Assembly: GCA_027310305.1 (NCBI GenBank)
Contig: DAIDBD010000086.1
Span: 1 to 34,015, forward strand
Direction of reading: 5' to 3'
Source: Herminiimonas sp.
Lineage (GTDB): Bacteria; Pseudomonadota; Gammaproteobacteria; Burkholderiales; Burkholderiaceae_D
Length of the DNA stretch: 34,015 nucleotides
The notes under the pieces were generated by a model. That model worked only from the letters and a program-made list of their open reading frames with translations, was not told the origin of the DNA and made no database searches. Shown here piece by piece: positions 33,886-34,015 of this stretch. The number at the start of each line of letters is the position of its first letter. The stretch's first letter is position 1. The position numbers and the translations under genes were made by a program.

Positions 33886-34015
33886 TGTCCGGTTTAATTA
33901 ATGTGCGCCGACCGGAAAGCCAGACTTGACGCGGGTTTCGAGAGATTTAGGGGTGTCCACGATTTGAATTTCAAGTTGCGCATTTGCGATACTTTCGGGT
34001 TGAAACGACCTGGGG
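33886..34015. mobile_element. Probable end of an inserted element (partial, unidentified)
   Basis: Sequence homologous to patatin stops around 33880, where TGTCCGGTTTAATTAA begins at 33886. A TGTCCGG-type terminus followed within a few bases by the stop of a long open frame reading away is what an insertion sequence end looks like. The family cannot be named from 130 bases and no second copy of the end is in the window. A plain deletion joining two unrelated genes would look similar. Confidence 0.45.
33898..34015 (-). CDS. C-terminal end of an unidentified protein (partial)
   Basis: The minus strand has 38 uninterrupted codons from the window edge to a TAA at 33900-33898, ending in ...KSGFPVGAH. 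Other frames of this strand contain stops. It may be the transposase of the element suggested at 33886, or the 3' end of an unrelated gene. I do not recognise the sequence. Confidence 0.4.
   Translation of the reverse strand, partial: PRSFQPESIANAQLEIQIVDTPKSLETRVKSGFPVGAH

Overview
The window looks like chromosomal DNA of a betaproteobacterium, most likely of the Burkholderiales/Oxalobacteraceae type (Herminiimonas- or Janthinobacterium-like). This is inferred from moderate GC, the rpsF-priB-rpsR-rplI then dnaB order, a short PiT transporter paired with a DUF47 protein, RoxA, and the run PHP phosphatase - yciO - M50 protease - trpS - methyltransferase - dapA - bamC - MBL hydrolase. No rRNA, tRNA, CRISPR array or prophage was seen. 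Most of the window is conserved core genome. Both edges carry signs of mobile DNA: an IS200-type element end at the left, and a truncated patatin gene abutting foreign-looking sequence at the right.

Layout, left to right. Positions 1 to about 130 hold the tnpA-proximal end of an IS200-like element. 404-2640 encode the two membrane subunits of a TRAP transporter, closed by a terminator. 3000-4784 (minus) encode DUF47 and PiT phosphate transport. 4878-6263 (minus) is dnaB. 6569-8044 (minus) is the ribosomal protein/primosome operon rpsF-priB-rpsR-rplI. lexA follows on the plus strand behind two adjacent SOS boxes. PrpF-like isomerase and TrmJ (minus) come next, divergent from suhB (plus), then rhlE, a four-PAS diguanylate cyclase, mutS, and a secreted metallophosphoesterase-like protein whose ATG overlaps the mutS stop. 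slyD (minus) and roxA (plus) are divergent. A tiny Ala/Pro-rich lipoprotein follows.

From 30393 down to 22231 most genes run on the minus strand in a probable long operon: PHP phosphatase, htpX, yciO, M50 protease, trpS, methyltransferase, dapA, bamC, MBL hydrolase. htpX appears to be its own transcription unit inside that run, with a heat-shock-like promoter and a terminator. An alpha/beta hydrolase and an acyl-CoA synthetase diverge around a palindromic operator-like site, followed by a 5'-truncated patatin-like lipase.

No clearly new multi-gene system is visible. The observations most worth a second look are: the phosphoesterase-like protein that has lost its metal-binding motifs but is coupled to mutS; a four-cysteine motif in TrpRS close to the iron-sulfur TrpRS signature; the htpX cassette; the SD-sequestering hairpins before tnpA and suhB; very short predicted leaders for dnaB and roxA; and the truncated patatin at the right edge.
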